Assembly: GCF_012395185.1 (NCBI RefSeq)
Contig: NZ_JAAZTU010000015.1
Span: 1-64,000, forward strand
Origin: Vibrio aestuarianus
GTDB lineage: Bacteria; Pseudomonadota; Gammaproteobacteria; Enterobacterales; Vibrionaceae
DNA: 64,000 nucleotides
Direction: 5' to 3'
Below the pieces are notes generated by a model. It saw nothing but the letters and a program-made list of their open reading frames with translations. It made no database searches and had not been told where the DNA came from. This document shows, piece after piece, positions 1 through 9,219 of the stretch; positions within the stretch are counted from its first letter, which is position 1, and each line of letters opens with the position of its first letter. Both the position numbers and the translations under genes were made by a program.

Positions 1-140
1 ATTTCAAGTTTAGCGACTAAATTAATAGCTTGATTGAGTTCATCGGTTGTTTTAGCAAAATGTGAGGTTGTTGACAGTATCGATACCACCCCCACAATAG
101 CAACGACACCCAGTGAATATAATTTTTGTTTGATATTCAT
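1..140 (-). CDS. Methyl-accepting chemotaxis protein, N-terminal fragment
   Basis: The reverse strand from 140 reads into the window edge and encodes a start MNIKQKLYSLGVVAIVG, a short cytoplasmic basic stretch followed by a hydrophobic signal anchor, then a polar segment (TTSHFAKTTDELNQAINLVA). This is the usual beginning of a chemoreceptor: first membrane helix followed by the helical periplasmic ligand-binding domain. Only about 46 residues are visible, so the signalling domain that would prove the assignment lies outside. A different membrane sensor with a similar N-terminus cannot be excluded. Confidence 0.55.
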   Translation of the reverse strand, partial: MNIKQKLYSLGVVAIVGVVSILSTTSHFAKTTDELNQAINLVAKLE

Positions 141-302
141 GAGATTACTTACCTACGTGAAATAAACTTAAGTTGAATTATTATTATTTATTGTTATTAG
201 AATGTTAGGTTTAAACTTGAAGCATAGCAATGAAGTGGCAAAGATAAATTACCTTCAACATGCTTTTTATGCATAACATTCTGATTTTTAGTTATTATTT
301 TT

Positions 303-917
303 ATGGTGGAAGATTTGCAATACATTGACTTAGAACGTTATCAAGGCTTGATTTTTGATATGGATGGCACGCTACTTGATACCATGCCAGCCCATTTGCA
401 AGCGTGGTCGCAAACGGCGCAACACTTTAAATTTCCTTTTTCGCATCAATGGTTACATAGCTTAGGTGGTATGCCGAGTTTTAAAATTGTTGCGGAAATT
501 AATAAACAGCACCACCTTGGACTTGATCCACAGCTTGTGGCCAACTTTAAAATGACCGTATTTTCAGAAATAGAAAGCTATGGCGAGGTCATTCCTTGTA
601 CTCATGATGTAGTTAAGCATTTTTATGGCCATAAAAAAATGGCGGTAGGGACGGGCAGCCAAAGACAAAGTGCAATCAAGCTTCTTACAAAATCAGGATT
701 GTTAGACAAATTTGATGCTGTAGTAACGGCGTCAGACGTAGAGAGCCATAAACCTAATCCAGACACTTTTCTACAAGCTGCAAGTTTGTTGGGGTTGCAA
801 GCGAATCAGTGTGTGGTGTTTGAAGATACCGATTTAGGTAAACAGGCCGCTCATTCTGGTGGTATGGATTGCGTAATGGTAGAAAATGGCAGGTTGGTTT
901 TTTATCCCTATTTATAA
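303..917 (+). CDS. yqaB: HAD-family sugar phosphatase, YqaB-like
   Basis: A 204-aa haloacid dehalogenase-type hydrolase. Motif I is GLIFDMDGTLLDT near residues 15-27, with the nucleophile and acid aspartates. Motif II is VGTGSQR near 115, and the lysine of motif III is followed by PNPDTF and VVFEDTDLG (motif IV). Layout and sequence resemble E. coli YqaB, which dephosphorylates small phosphosugars such as fructose-1-phosphate and 6-phosphogluconate; the exact substrate here is inferred. It stands alone between a divergent chemoreceptor and a convergent FKBP gene, with a shared hairpin downstream. Confidence 0.85.
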   Translation: MVEDLQYIDLERYQGLIFDMDGTLLDTMPAHLQAWSQTAQHFKFPFSHQWLHSLGGMPSFKIVAEINKQHHLGLDPQLVANFKMTVFSEIESYGEVIPCTHDVVKHFYGHKKMAVGTGSQRQSAIKLLTKSGLLDKFDAVVTASDVESHKPNPDTFLQAASLLGLQANQCVVFEDTDLGKQAAHSGGMDCVMVENGRLVFYPYL

Positions 918-921
918 TCGA

Positions 922-947
922 AAATGAGCCGCTTTCGCGGCTCATTT
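922..947. terminator. Bidirectional terminator hairpin
   Basis: An 11-bp perfect stem (AAATGAGCCGC / GCGGCTCATTT) with a TTTC loop lies between the convergent yqaB-like and FKBP genes. A/T tracts on both sides let it serve either strand. Confidence 0.75.
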
Positions 948-948
948 A

Positions 949-1422
949 TTATTGAATTTCAATTAGTTCAACGTCAAAAATCAGTACTGCTGCTGGTGGG
1001 ATAGGACCACTGCCACCTTTGCCATAGCCTAAGTTACTAGGAATGAACAGGCGCATTTTTTGTCCTTCGACCATAAGTTGTAAACCTTCCTGCCAGCCTT
1101 TAATCACTTGGTTTAAACCAAAAGTAATGGGGTCGTTGCGCTCAACCGAGCTATCGAATACGGTACCATCCGTCAACGTACCATGGTAATGAACTTTAAC
1201 TCGGCTGTTGGATTTAGGATGAACGGTGCCAGTGCCTTCTTGCAGTACTTTATACTGAAGGCCACTTTCCGTGATCATCACTCCTTCTTGTTTCGCGTTT
1301 TCTGTGAGGAACGCTTGTCCTAGGGTGAAGTTTTCATCCGCTGCTTTATGGTTGGTCCATGTGCGGTAGATAAAGAAACCAGCCAGTATGAAAATAATAA
1401 GTGGGAATACAAATTTAGACAT
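949..1422 (-). CDS. FKBP-type peptidyl-prolyl cis-trans isomerase, membrane-anchored
   Basis: A 157-aa protein with an N-terminal hydrophobic anchor (FVFPLIIFILAGFFIY, residues 4-19) and a C-terminal FKBP domain from about residue 65: VKVHYHGTLTDGTVFDSS, then GWQEGLQLMVEGQKMRLFIP and the closing IFDVELIEI strand. It should catalyse proline isomerisation in the periplasm while held in the inner membrane. It is shorter than FkpA (about 270 aa) and lacks the FkpA dimerisation domain. It follows the DsbA-like lipoprotein gene by 16 bases on the same strand, so the two probably form an envelope protein-folding operon. Confidence 0.85.
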   Translation of the reverse strand: MSKFVFPLIIFILAGFFIYRTWTNHKAADENFTLGQAFLTENAKQEGVMITESGLQYKVLQEGTGTVHPKSNSRVKVHYHGTLTDGTVFDSSVERNDPITFGLNQVIKGWQEGLQLMVEGQKMRLFIPSNLGYGKGGSGPIPPAAVLIFDVELIEIQ

Positions 1423-1438
1423 AATCTTTAAGCCTATA

Positions 1439-2065
1439 TTAAGGTTGAGTCAGTAGATAAGAGATGGTATTGGCGATACCATCTGCGTCGTTATGGCCAG
1501 AGGTCATAACAAGGTATTTGCCTTTTACGATAAAAGTAGGAACGGAGTTAATTTGTCCTTTCACCGAAACTTCTTCTGCCATCATCATTGTTTGAAGCAG
1601 TTGTTTTTGTTGTTCTGCATCCAAAGCATAAGGGCTAACTAAGTTGCGCTCTGAGAATACAAGCTCAATAGCTTTTTTACGCTCAGTTGAGGTGGCCTCT
1701 TCTCCCATCTGCACTACAGAAAAAAGCGCTTTCATCATCTGGTGATCTGGTACTGAATTTAATTGCATTACGGCTGTGTAATAAATCATTGCACCAATTT
1801 GAGCACCTTCATTAAATGTAACATGCAATTTACCGAAAGTTTCTCCAGTCGCTTTTTCTAGTTGAGGGATAACACTTTCCATTTTACGGCAATGGCCGCA
1901 AGTTAAAGCGAAAACTTCCGTTACAGCAGGTAAACGATAAGTTGATAGGTTAACTGGCAGTTGCTGATATTGCTTACCTTCTTGTGGGGTATTGCTATCA
2001 CTGCAACCGACGATAGCGAGTAAAGCTGCAACTAAGCCCAAGTATTGGAAGATGATTTTTTTCAT
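1439..2065 (-). CDS. DsbA-like thioredoxin-fold lipoprotein
   Basis: Starting at MKKIIFQYLGL (ATG at 2065), the product is a 208-aa lipoprotein with lipobox AIVGC near residue 18. The thioredoxin-fold motif FALTCGHCRKME carries a CxxC (CGHC) active site, and the cis-proline region is visible near SVPTFIVKGKY. This indicates a periplasmic thiol oxidoreductase of the DsbA family tethered to a membrane, probably oxidising or shuffling disulfides. The longer reading frame to 2119 adds non-signal residues before the lipoprotein signal and is disfavoured. Its partner downstream is an FKBP isomerase. Confidence 0.85.
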   Translation of the reverse strand: MKKIIFQYLGLVAALLAIVGCSDSNTPQEGKQYQQLPVNLSTYRLPAVTEVFALTCGHCRKMESVIPQLEKATGETFGKLHVTFNEGAQIGAMIYYTAVMQLNSVPDHQMMKALFSVVQMGEEATSTERKKAIELVFSERNLVSPYALDAEQQKQLLQTMMMAEEVSVKGQINSVPTFIVKGKYLVMTSGHNDADGIANTISYLLTQP

Positions 2066-2219
2066 ATAAGATTTCTTGTCGAAGAATAAGAGCCACATTC
2101 TAACGGCTTCAGATAACAAGAAAAACAGAAACCATCAGTAAATTACCATCAAATAGTTATAAAGTTTTACGCTGTTGGCCGATATAGTCTTTGTAGTGAG
2201 TTTATGGAGTGGTATTCGG

Positions 2220-2834
2220 ATGAAGTATTTAGCTTTGCCATTATTAATGTTGTTGACGGGTTGTGGAAGTTTGGTCACTGATCGTATGTTTAGTGACAAT
2301 CTATTAAATGAAGCACCTAAAGGTGATTTTGATGTACTTTATCCCGAGTGGGGAAGCGCTCCTAAGCTAGCCTCGACTGGTGTTCAAGGGCCAATGGGTC
2401 AACAACGTACAGGTAGCTATGACTCATTACAAAATTTCTTATTGAGAAATGGTGTGGATTACGAAGTATTGCCGGGTAATCACATTATGGTGAAATTAAA
2501 AGATACCGTTAAGTTTGAAACGGGTTCTTCGCAGGTTTCGTCTAATTCGCAGCAATGGTTGAGCATGATGGGTAGTTATCTTGCCTCAGAGCCAAGTATT
2601 GATATTGTTATTGATGGTCATGCCGATAGTACAGGTGTCGCAAATTTTAATGACCGTTTATCAATGAATCGAGCAAAAGCGGTCAAAAACACACTGGTGA
2701 AGAATAATGTTGCAATGGATTCCATTTTTACCCGTGGTTATGGTGAATATGTTCCTGCTTGTACCAATCAAACCAAAGTAGGCAAAGCATGCAATCGTCG
2801 TGTTGAAGTACTGTTTATTGTATCAAACAATTAA
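2220..2834 (+). CDS. OmpA-family peptidoglycan-binding lipoprotein
   Basis: The start is ATG 2220 behind a good Shine-Dalgarno (TGGAGTGG). The 204-aa product begins with a lipoprotein signal, MKYLALPLLMLLTGC, with Cys at residue 15. After a variable region, the C-terminal OmpA/MotB-type domain runs from about residue 95: FETGSSQVSSNSQQWL, then IDGHADSTGVANFNDRLSMNRAKAV, and CNRRVEVLF at the end. Such domains bind meso-diaminopimelate in peptidoglycan, so this should tie the outer membrane to the cell wall. Two cysteines in the last 25 residues may form a disulfide. Confidence 0.87.
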   Translation: MKYLALPLLMLLTGCGSLVTDRMFSDNLLNEAPKGDFDVLYPEWGSAPKLASTGVQGPMGQQRTGSYDSLQNFLLRNGVDYEVLPGNHIMVKLKDTVKFETGSSQVSSNSQQWLSMMGSYLASEPSIDIVIDGHADSTGVANFNDRLSMNRAKAVKNTLVKNNVAMDSIFTRGYGEYVPACTNQTKVGKACNRRVEVLFIVSNN

Positions 2835-2870
2835 TTTACTTGGTTCTCACACATCCTAAGCATTACATGA

Positions 2871-2903
2871 AAAAGCCCCACTTATTGTAAGCGGGGCTTT
2901 TTT
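2871..2903. terminator. Bidirectional terminator hairpin
   Basis: AAAAGCCCC and GGGGCTTTTTT arms around an 11-base loop sit between the convergent OmpA-like and tkt genes, with a T run on the plus strand and an A run usable on the minus strand. Confidence 0.8.
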
Positions 2904-2925
2904 GTTTTTGTATGCCTAAAGTCAA

Positions 2926-4920
2926 TTAAGCAAGCAGCTCATTTGCTGTTTTCACTACGTTTTCAGTGGTGAAGCCAAACATCTCGAACAACTGATCAGC
3001 AGGCGCTGACTCACCAAAGGTGGTCATACCGATGATCTTGCCGCCAAAGCCAACGTACTTGTACCAGAAATCCGCAATGCCCGCTTCAATCGCGATACGT
3101 TTAGTCACGTCTGCTGGTAATACTGCTTCGCGGTAAGCGGCATCTTGCTTGTCAAATGCATCAGTAGCAGGCATCGATACCACGCGTACTTTCTTACCTT
3201 CTGCGGTTAGTTGCTCTGCGGCTTTCACTGCTAGCTCAACTTCTGAACCTGTCGCAATTAGGATTAGCTCAGGCTTACCATCGCTGTCTTTCAGGATGTA
3301 ACCACCCTTAGCAATGTTAGCCACTTGCTCAGCGGTACGCTCTTGCTGTGCTAGGTTTTGACGAGAGAAGATAAGCGCAGATGGGCCATCTTTACGCTCA
3401 ATCGCCAGTTTCCAAGCTACCGCTGATTCCACCTGGTCACATGGACGCCATGTGCTCATGTTTGGTGTTAAACGCAGTGAAGCAATTTGCTCAACTGGTT
3501 GGTGGGTAGGGCCATCTTCACCCAAGCCGATAGAGTCGTGCGTGTACACTTGAATGTTCTGAATTTTCATCAGAGCGGCCATGCGCATTGCATTACGTGC
3601 GTATTCCATAAACATTAGGAACGTTGCGCCGTAAGGAACGAAACCGCCATGAAGCGCAATACCGTTCATGATGGCAGTCATACCGAATTCACGCACACCG
3701 TAATGAATGTAGTTACCTGAGAAATCTTCCGCAGTCAGTGATTTAGAACCAGACCACATAGTAAGGTTAGAAGGTGCTAAGTCAGCAGAGCCGCCCATAA
3801 ATTCTGGTAGCATTGCACCAAAGGCTTCAAGCGCATTTTGTGACGCTTTACGTGATGCAATATTGGCAGGGTTAGCTTGCAAGTCGGCAATAATTGCGCT
3901 GGCTTTTTCTTCCCACTGCGCTGGTAATTCACCATTTACGCGGCGTTTAAATTCAGCGGCAAGCTCTGGGTATGCTGCTTCATAAGCTGCAAATTTCTCA
4001 TCCCACGCTGCTTCCTTAGTTGTGCCTGCTTCTTTCGCTGACCATTCTGAGTAGATTTCTTGCGGAATTTCGAACGCACCGTGTTCCCAACCTAAAAATT
4101 CTTTTGCTGCTTTGATTTCATCATGGCCTAGTGGTGCACCGTGACAGTCGTGTGAACCTGATTTGTTTGGCGAACCAAAACCGATAATCGTTTTAGTACA
4201 AATCAAAGTTGGGCGACCAGTTTCAGCCTTCGCCGCTTCAATCGCCGCATTGATAGCCTCTGCATCGTGGCCATCAACCGCAGGAATAACGTGCCAACCA
4301 TACGCTTCAAAACGTTTAGGTGTATCGTCAGAGAACCAACCTTCAACATGGCCATCAATAGAAATGCCATTGTCATCCCAGAAAGCAACCAGCTTGCCAA
4401 GACCTAACGTACCCGCTAAAGAACAAGCTTCATGGGAAATACCTTCCATCAAGCAGCCATCACCCATGAATACATAAGTGAAGTGGTCAACGATGTCGTG
4501 GCCTTCTTTATTAAATTGTGCAGCTAGCGCTTTCTCAGCCATTGCCATACCAACGGCGTTAGTAATACCCTGGCCTAGTGGACCCGTAGTCGTTTCAATG
4601 CCTGGTGCGTAACCATATTCAGGGTGGCCTGGGGTTTTTGAATGCAACTGACGGAAGTTTTTCAGATCATCGATCGATAACTCGTAACCGCTTAGATGCA
4701 GCAAAGAGTAAATCAACATTGAGCCATGGCCGTTAGAAAGAACGAAACGGTCACGGTCTGCCCACTGTGGGTTTTGTGGGTTGTGGTTTAGGTGAGAACG
4801 CCAAAGTACTTCAGCAATGTCTGCCATCCCCATCGGTGCGCCAGGGTGGCCTGAATTAGCTTGTTGTACACCATCCATGCTAAGGGCACGAATTGCATTT
4901 GCCAGTTGTTTACGATCCAT
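2926..4920 (-). CDS. tkt: Transketolase
   Basis: The ATG at 4920 gives [19 protein letters not shown], the standard transketolase start; the frame runs a little further upstream (MVII) without family support. Length is 664 aa, as expected. Visible motifs: the thiamine-pyrophosphate site [13 protein letters not shown] near residue 155, a catalytic-site histidine region ([10 protein letters not shown]), and the pyrimidine/transketolase signature [11 protein letters not shown] near 470. It exchanges two-carbon ketol units in the non-oxidative pentose phosphate pathway. The transaldolase gene lies directly upstream on the same strand (78 bases), so both enzymes are probably co-transcribed. Confidence 0.97.
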   Translation of the reverse strand: MDRKQLANAIRALSMDGVQQANSGHPGAPMGMADIAEVLWRSHLNHNPQNPQWADRDRFVLSNGHGSMLIYSLLHLSGYELSIDDLKNFRQLHSKTPGHPEYGYAPGIETTTGPLGQGITNAVGMAMAEKALAAQFNKEGHDIVDHFTYVFMGDGCLMEGISHEACSLAGTLGLGKLVAFWDDNGISIDGHVEGWFSDDTPKRFEAYGWHVIPAVDGHDAEAINAAIEAAKAETGRPTLICTKTIIGFGSPNKSGSHDCHGAPLGHDEIKAAKEFLGWEHGAFEIPQEIYSEWSAKEAGTTKEAAWDEKFAAYEAAYPELAAEFKRRVNGELPAQWEEKASAIIADLQANPANIASRKASQNALEAFGAMLPEFMGGSADLAPSNLTMWSGSKSLTAEDFSGNYIHYGVREFGMTAIMNGIALHGGFVPYGATFLMFMEYARNAMRMAALMKIQNIQVYTHDSIGLGEDGPTHQPVEQIASLRLTPNMSTWRPCDQVESAVAWKLAIERKDGPSALIFSRQNLAQQERTAEQVANIAKGGYILKDSDGKPELILIATGSEVELAVKAAEQLTAEGKKVRVVSMPATDAFDKQDAAYREAVLPADVTKRIAIEAGIADFWYKYVGFGGKIIGMTTFGESAPADQLFEMFGFTTENVVKTANELLA

Positions 4921-4998
4921 AATAATTACCAAAAATAGTCGATTTAGAAATGAGAGGGGAACGTTAATCGTTCCCCTAATTTTAATTCTTATAACTGA

Positions 4999-5949
4999 TT
5001 ACAGTTTAGCCGCAATCATAGTTTCAAGCTTGCCTTGGTCAATAGCGAAGTTGCGAATACCTTCCGCTAGTTTTTCTACGGCCATTGCATCTTGGTTGTG
5101 TTCCCATAGGAACTCAGCGTGAGTCATTGCTGCTGGGCGCTCTTTAGAACCTTTAGAGTCAACTAGTTTCTCAACCACTTCGCCTTCAGCCGCTTCAAGC
5201 TCTGCAAGTAGAGCAGGAGCGATAGTTAGACGGTCACAGCCAGCAAGCTCTAGGATTTCGCCAATGTTACGGAAGCTAGCACCCATTACCACTGTGTTGT
5301 AGCCGTGCTCTTTGTAGTAGTTGTAGATATCCGTTACAGAGATTACGCCTGGATCTTCTTGAGCTTCAAAATCACGGCCTTCTTTTGCTTTGTACCAGTC
5401 CATGATGCGACCAACGAATGGAGAAATAAGGAACACGCCAGCTTCAGCACATGCACGCGCTTGAGCGAAAGAGAAAAGAAGCGTTAAGTTACAGTTGATG
5501 CCTTCTTTCTCAAGAATTTCTGCTGCGCGGATGCCTTCCCAAGTAGAAGCCAGTTTGATCAAGATACGGTCGTTGGTGATACCTGCATCATTGTACATTT
5601 TGATCAATTGACGTGCTTTAGCAACACTGCCTTCCATATCGTAAGATAGGCGAGCATCTACCTCAGTAGAAATACGGCCAGGAATGGTTTTTAGGATTTC
5701 TTTACCGATGTTAACGGCAAGCATGTCACAAGTGTCTTGAACTTGTTGTGCTTTGTCTGAACTTTGGCTTTTTGCGTATTCGATAGAGGCATCGATTAAT
5801 GGTGCATACTCGGCAATTTGAGCGGCTTTAAGAATTAGAGATGGGTTCGTTGTTGCGTCTTCTGGTTGGTATTTTTTTATTGCGTCAATTTCGCCAGTGT
5901 CAGCGACAACAGTAGTCAGTTTACGAAGTTGCTCTAATTTATTGCTCAT
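4999..5949 (-). CDS. tal: Transaldolase
   Basis: The ATG at 5949 gives [12 protein letters not shown], matching the family start, preceded by GGATGAT as ribosome site; the product is 316 aa (E. coli TalB 317). Key features are the Schiff-base lysine in [13 protein letters not shown] near residue 130, the [12 protein letters not shown] motif near 33 and [12 protein letters not shown] near 175. It moves dihydroxyacetone units between sedoheptulose-7-phosphate and glyceraldehyde-3-phosphate. It is the first gene of the tal-tkt pair and divergent from a SorC-family regulator, which is the likely controller. Confidence 0.97.
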   Translation of the reverse strand: MSNKLEQLRKLTTVVADTGEIDAIKKYQPEDATTNPSLILKAAQIAEYAPLIDASIEYAKSQSSDKAQQVQDTCDMLAVNIGKEILKTIPGRISTEVDARLSYDMEGSVAKARQLIKMYNDAGITNDRILIKLASTWEGIRAAEILEKEGINCNLTLLFSFAQARACAEAGVFLISPFVGRIMDWYKAKEGRDFEAQEDPGVISVTDIYNYYKEHGYNTVVMGASFRNIGEILELAGCDRLTIAPALLAELEAAEGEVVEKLVDSKGSKERPAAMTHAEFLWEHNQDAMAVEKLAEGIRNFAIDQGKLETMIAAKL

Positions 5950-6406
5950 ATCGATCATCCTATGTCTTTGGGCTTCGCCAGCATTTTGATTAGCTGGGCA
6001 TTTGCAAGCGGGTCGGTGGATAGTTTAGTCACGCTTTTACGTAAAACCTTTCCACAAACTCAATTAATTTCAGCGACCGAACATTTGCTTTGAACATTTG
6101 ATCGTTCGTTGAGTAAATGATGTGCCCATATTTATCTGATCTACGAGGAAAGTCAATCGATCTTCTAGGGTTATGGTGATGTCAATCAACTATTTTTTTG
6201 CGGCTGAAGTGAGGTGTAGTGAAATAAACGTTTGCTTAGGTTAGAGCAAGCTTTGCTTAGTCATAAATAACATTTATTTGGGTGTGAGAAAATGTAATGG
6301 CGATGAGCAAAAGTTGCAATGTGGGTGCGCTGTAACATATGCTAGGTCAATGAGCGGATGCTCAAATTTTTGTATTCTGCTGGCAATGTTGATCACGAGA
6401 ACGATT
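5950..6406. promoter_or_regulatory. Divergent tal / SorC-regulator intergenic region with direct-repeat operator candidate
   Basis: 457 bases without a gene between the divergent transaldolase and SorC-type regulator starts. A direct repeat GAACATTTG occurs at 6079-6087 and 6092-6100 (13-base period), followed by a GATCGTTCG half-palindrome. This placement, upstream of tal-tkt and near the regulator, fits an operator, but the assignment is inference. An open frame to 6278 upstream of the regulator start has no recognisable content. Confidence 0.4.
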
Positions 6407-7405
6407 ATGACAACTTCAAACCAAGATATTTCGATAGAAAACACCGATCTACTCACTGAAATATCCGTTGCTTATTACCAAGATGGCGCGACTCAAGAAG
6501 AGATCTCGAAAAAATTTGCGATTTCACGTGCCAAAGTAGGGCGGATGCTGAAACAAGCCCGAGATGAAGGCATTGTTGAAATTACCGTAAAATATCACCC
6601 AGTGTTTAGCGCAAAGATAGAGCAACGTTTGATTGAACGATTCGGCGTTAAACGCGCCTTGGTTGCATTAGATCAACCTAGTGAAGAGCAGCAACGTCAG
6701 CAAGTATCGGGGTTAGTATCGAATTATCTCACTAACACATTAAAAAATGGCATGGTAGTTACCGTTGGCCAAGGACGAAATGTTTCCGCTGTCGCGCATC
6801 ATATTGGTGTTATCACACCTAGAGACTGCAAATTTGTTTGCAGTATTGGCGGTATCCACCCGCGAGGCGGTATGTTCAACGCGGACCATATTTGTCGTCA
6901 ATTGGCGAAAAAATATGGCGGTAGTTCTGAAACATTGTATGCGCCAGCTTATGCTGAAAACCGAGAGCAAAAATTAGCCTTCATGCAAAATGCAACCGTT
7001 AAGCAAACGCTTGATTTAGCACGTAAAGCGGATATTGCGTTGGTCGGAATTGGTGACATGAGTGAAAACAGCTACATGGTTGATTTAGGTTGGTTTACGG
7101 CAGATGAAGTCGTTCAATCGCGCCTACAGCAAGGAGTCGTTGGAGATTTTGCAGGATACGATTTCTTTGATATTCATGGTAAGGCCGCTAATACCGTAAT
7201 GAGCGACCGCGTGATTGGTTTGGGTATTGACGAGTTTCGTCCTATTGCAGAAGTGATCGCTATTGCCGCTGAAAACAGTAAACCACTGGCGTTACTTGGC
7301 GCACTACGTACTGGTGCCATTGATGTGATTGCTACCAGTGTTAGCAATGCGCTCACCGTTTTAAACCTAGATGAACAAATGCAACTTGGTGTAGGGAAAA
7401 GTTAG
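6407..7405 (+). CDS. SorC/DeoR-type sugar-binding transcriptional regulator
   Basis: From ATG 6407 the product is 332 aa. An N-terminal helix-turn-helix is evident: EISVAYYQDGATQEEISKKF followed by AISRAKVGRMLKQARDEGIV (residues 15-60). The rest matches the sugar-binding SorC effector domain, with the TVGQGRNVSAVA loop, the SIGGIHPRGGMFNADHICR segment and ALVGIGDM. Family members sense phosphosugars and repress or activate carbohydrate genes. Its divergent placement to tal-tkt suggests it regulates pentose phosphate enzymes. The longer frame starting at 6278 lacks family similarity, so I prefer the internal ATG. Confidence 0.88.
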   Translation: MTTSNQDISIENTDLLTEISVAYYQDGATQEEISKKFAISRAKVGRMLKQARDEGIVEITVKYHPVFSAKIEQRLIERFGVKRALVALDQPSEEQQRQQVSGLVSNYLTNTLKNGMVVTVGQGRNVSAVAHHIGVITPRDCKFVCSIGGIHPRGGMFNADHICRQLAKKYGGSSETLYAPAYAENREQKLAFMQNATVKQTLDLARKADIALVGIGDMSENSYMVDLGWFTADEVVQSRLQQGVVGDFAGYDFFDIHGKAANTVMSDRVIGLGIDEFRPIAEVIAIAAENSKPLALLGALRTGAIDVIATSVSNALTVLNLDEQMQLGVGKS

Positions 7406-7445
7406 TTTTTCTGGAAGTGACACGCTTGGTTTATAAAAAGTTATA

Positions 7446-7470
7446 TTCCCCCCGAATTTTTCCGGGGGAA
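7446..7470. terminator. Bidirectional terminator hairpin
   Basis: C-rich and G-rich arms (TTCCCCC / GGGGGAA) around an AT-rich loop lie between the convergent SorC-type regulator and sulfurtransferase genes. Confidence 0.6.
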
Positions 7471-7479
7471 ACGACTTCT

Positions 7480-8310
7480 TTATTGGCTAATGGGTAGTGC
7501 TTCGTTTTGTCCCCATTCAGTCCAAGAACCATCATAGACAGCTAAATGCTCATAACCACACATATGCGCAGCAAGCAACACGATGCAAGCAGTGACACCA
7601 GAGCCGCAGCTGAAAAGATATTCAGAACGTTCGCTTTTTAGCACCTGCTTCAAAATAGGCTCTAATTCATTGATGCATTTCATTTTGTGTTCAATCATCA
7701 ACTCAGCAAAAGGTAGGCAGGCTGAATTTGGGATGTGCCCACTTCGAATGCCAGCGCGAGGTTCAGCCACTTGGGCATTAAAACGGGCTTTAGAGCGTGC
7801 ATCAATTGTTTGACTGGTTTCATTATCTATCTGTTGCAACACATAATCGGCGTCGACAAAATAGTGTTGATTCAGTTTCCCCGAAAAGTTACCGGTAATT
7901 TTAGGTTGTGAGTATTCCATTGCCAGCGGAAGACCACACATTTTCCATTCCGTCAGCCCGCCATCGAGTACGTAAACCTCTTGATGACCCATCGCTTTTA
8001 GCATCCACCACGCTCGTGGAGAGGCAAATGTCCCGCTATTATCATAAACAACAATGATCGAATCGTTATTGATCCCTAATGCTTGCGCTTGTGAATTGAA
8101 ATGTTCTTCGTTAGGCATCATGTGTGGCAGTGTTGCGCTGAGGTCACAAAATACTTTGTCATAATCAAAACGTCGCGCATTGGGAATAGTGTGTACGGTG
8201 TCTTTTTCAGTTTCACTGGGAATTTGAAAATCAATACTTGCATCTAGAATTACGATGCGTTCATCGGCTAAACGTTGATTTAACCAGCTTGGGGAAACCA
8301 ATGGAGACAT
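7480..8310 (-). CDS. sseA: Thiosulfate / 3-mercaptopyruvate sulfurtransferase
   Basis: A two-domain rhodanese of 276 aa from ATG 8310 (MSPLVSPSWL), which has a good ribosome site AGGATGAG; the frame upstream to 8415 adds unrelated residues. The N-terminal domain contains ILDASIDF and VYDNSGTFASPRAWWMLK; the C-terminal domain has DARSKARFNA and the catalytic loop LFSCGSGVTACIV. The CGSGVTA loop is the signature of mercaptopyruvate-type enzymes, which move sulfur to cyanide or thiols. The next genes on this strand are moeB and moeA, which use sulfur chemistry, but the 139-base gap leaves operon membership open. Confidence 0.9.
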   Translation of the reverse strand: MSPLVSPSWLNQRLADERIVILDASIDFQIPSETEKDTVHTIPNARRFDYDKVFCDLSATLPHMMPNEEHFNSQAQALGINNDSIIVVYDNSGTFASPRAWWMLKAMGHQEVYVLDGGLTEWKMCGLPLAMEYSQPKITGNFSGKLNQHYFVDADYVLQQIDNETSQTIDARSKARFNAQVAEPRAGIRSGHIPNSACLPFAELMIEHKMKCINELEPILKQVLKSERSEYLFSCGSGVTACIVLLAAHMCGYEHLAVYDGSWTEWGQNEALPISQ

Positions 8311-8449
8311 ATTGCGCTCATCCTGACCTGTTGTTTGAAGGAGCTTTAACTTACTCATTAATTTGCAGAAAAGAAATGCTATTTGGAAGGGATGATAAAA
8401 TAAAATGCTCAACACCTTGTAGTTAACAGGCGTCGAGCATGTTTAATCG

Positions 8450-9211
8450 TTATTGTTCAGAGTTCTGACACACGCTGCATGTCGCTAATTTCATCAGCTT
8501 CATCTCGCGCCAGCTCATAGAGAGCGCATCGAACATCAATATTTTACCTTGTTTAGGTTGTCCATAGTGCGCGATAACTTTAATCGCTTCCATCGCTTGT
8601 ACTGCGCCAATGATTCCCACTACAGGTGCCATGACGCCAGCTTCTACACAAGTAAGTGCCGTATTGCCAAACAAAGCACTCAAACATTGATAACAAGGTT
8701 CGTCAGCGTGTTCGTATGTAAATACACTGACTTGTCCTTCCATTCGAATTGCGGCACCAGAAACCAACGGTGTTCGAGTTCGGTAACAAAGGCGATTGAG
8801 TTGGTTGCGAGTCTCTACATTATCAGAGGCATCCAACACCAGAGTGTGCTGCCCAATAAGTGTGTCAAGCTGCTCGTCATTTAAGCGTTGATCAACGGTA
8901 TTTACCGCCAAAAATGGATTGAGAGTTCGTAATGAATCTGCAGCGGAATCGACCTTTTTTCGGCCAATGTCGTTGTCTGTATGCAACACTTGTCGCTGTA
9001 GATTAGAGAGTTCCACTACATCATCATCGACGAGGGTTATACTGCCAACGCCAGCCGTTGCTAAATATTGGCTTGATGCACAGCCCAAACCGCCAGCACC
9101 AACAATGAGCACAGAACTTTGTTTCAATGCTTCTTGGCCTTCAAAATCAAATTGCTTGAGAATGATCTGTCGGTTGTAACGCAACATTTCTGCATCAGAT
9201 AAAATATCCAC
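8450..9211 (-). CDS. moeB: Molybdopterin-synthase adenylyltransferase MoeB
   Basis: 253 aa, the normal length for MoeB. It adenylates the C-terminus of MoaD during molybdopterin synthesis. Visible features: start MDILSDAEMLRYNRQIILKQ, the nucleotide loop VLIVGAGGLGCASSQYLA near residue 35, DDDVVELSNLQRQ near 62, and two zinc-binding cysteine pairs, CYQC near 170 and CSVC near 245. It lies eight bases downstream of moeA, so translation is probably coupled. Confidence 0.96.
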   Translation of the reverse strand: MDILSDAEMLRYNRQIILKQFDFEGQEALKQSSVLIVGAGGLGCASSQYLATAGVGSITLVDDDVVELSNLQRQVLHTDNDIGRKKVDSAADSLRTLNPFLAVNTVDQRLNDEQLDTLIGQHTLVLDASDNVETRNQLNRLCYRTRTPLVSGAAIRMEGQVSVFTYEHADEPCYQCLSALFGNTALTCVEAGVMAPVVGIIGAVQAMEAIKVIAHYGQPKQGKILMFDALSMSWREMKLMKLATCSVCQNSEQ

Positions 9212-9219
9212 AAACGCTC

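Noticed and set aside
6278..6406. N-terminal extension of the SorC-type regulator
   Set aside because: The extra 43 codons carry no domain features, and the helix-turn-helix begins normally from ATG 6407.
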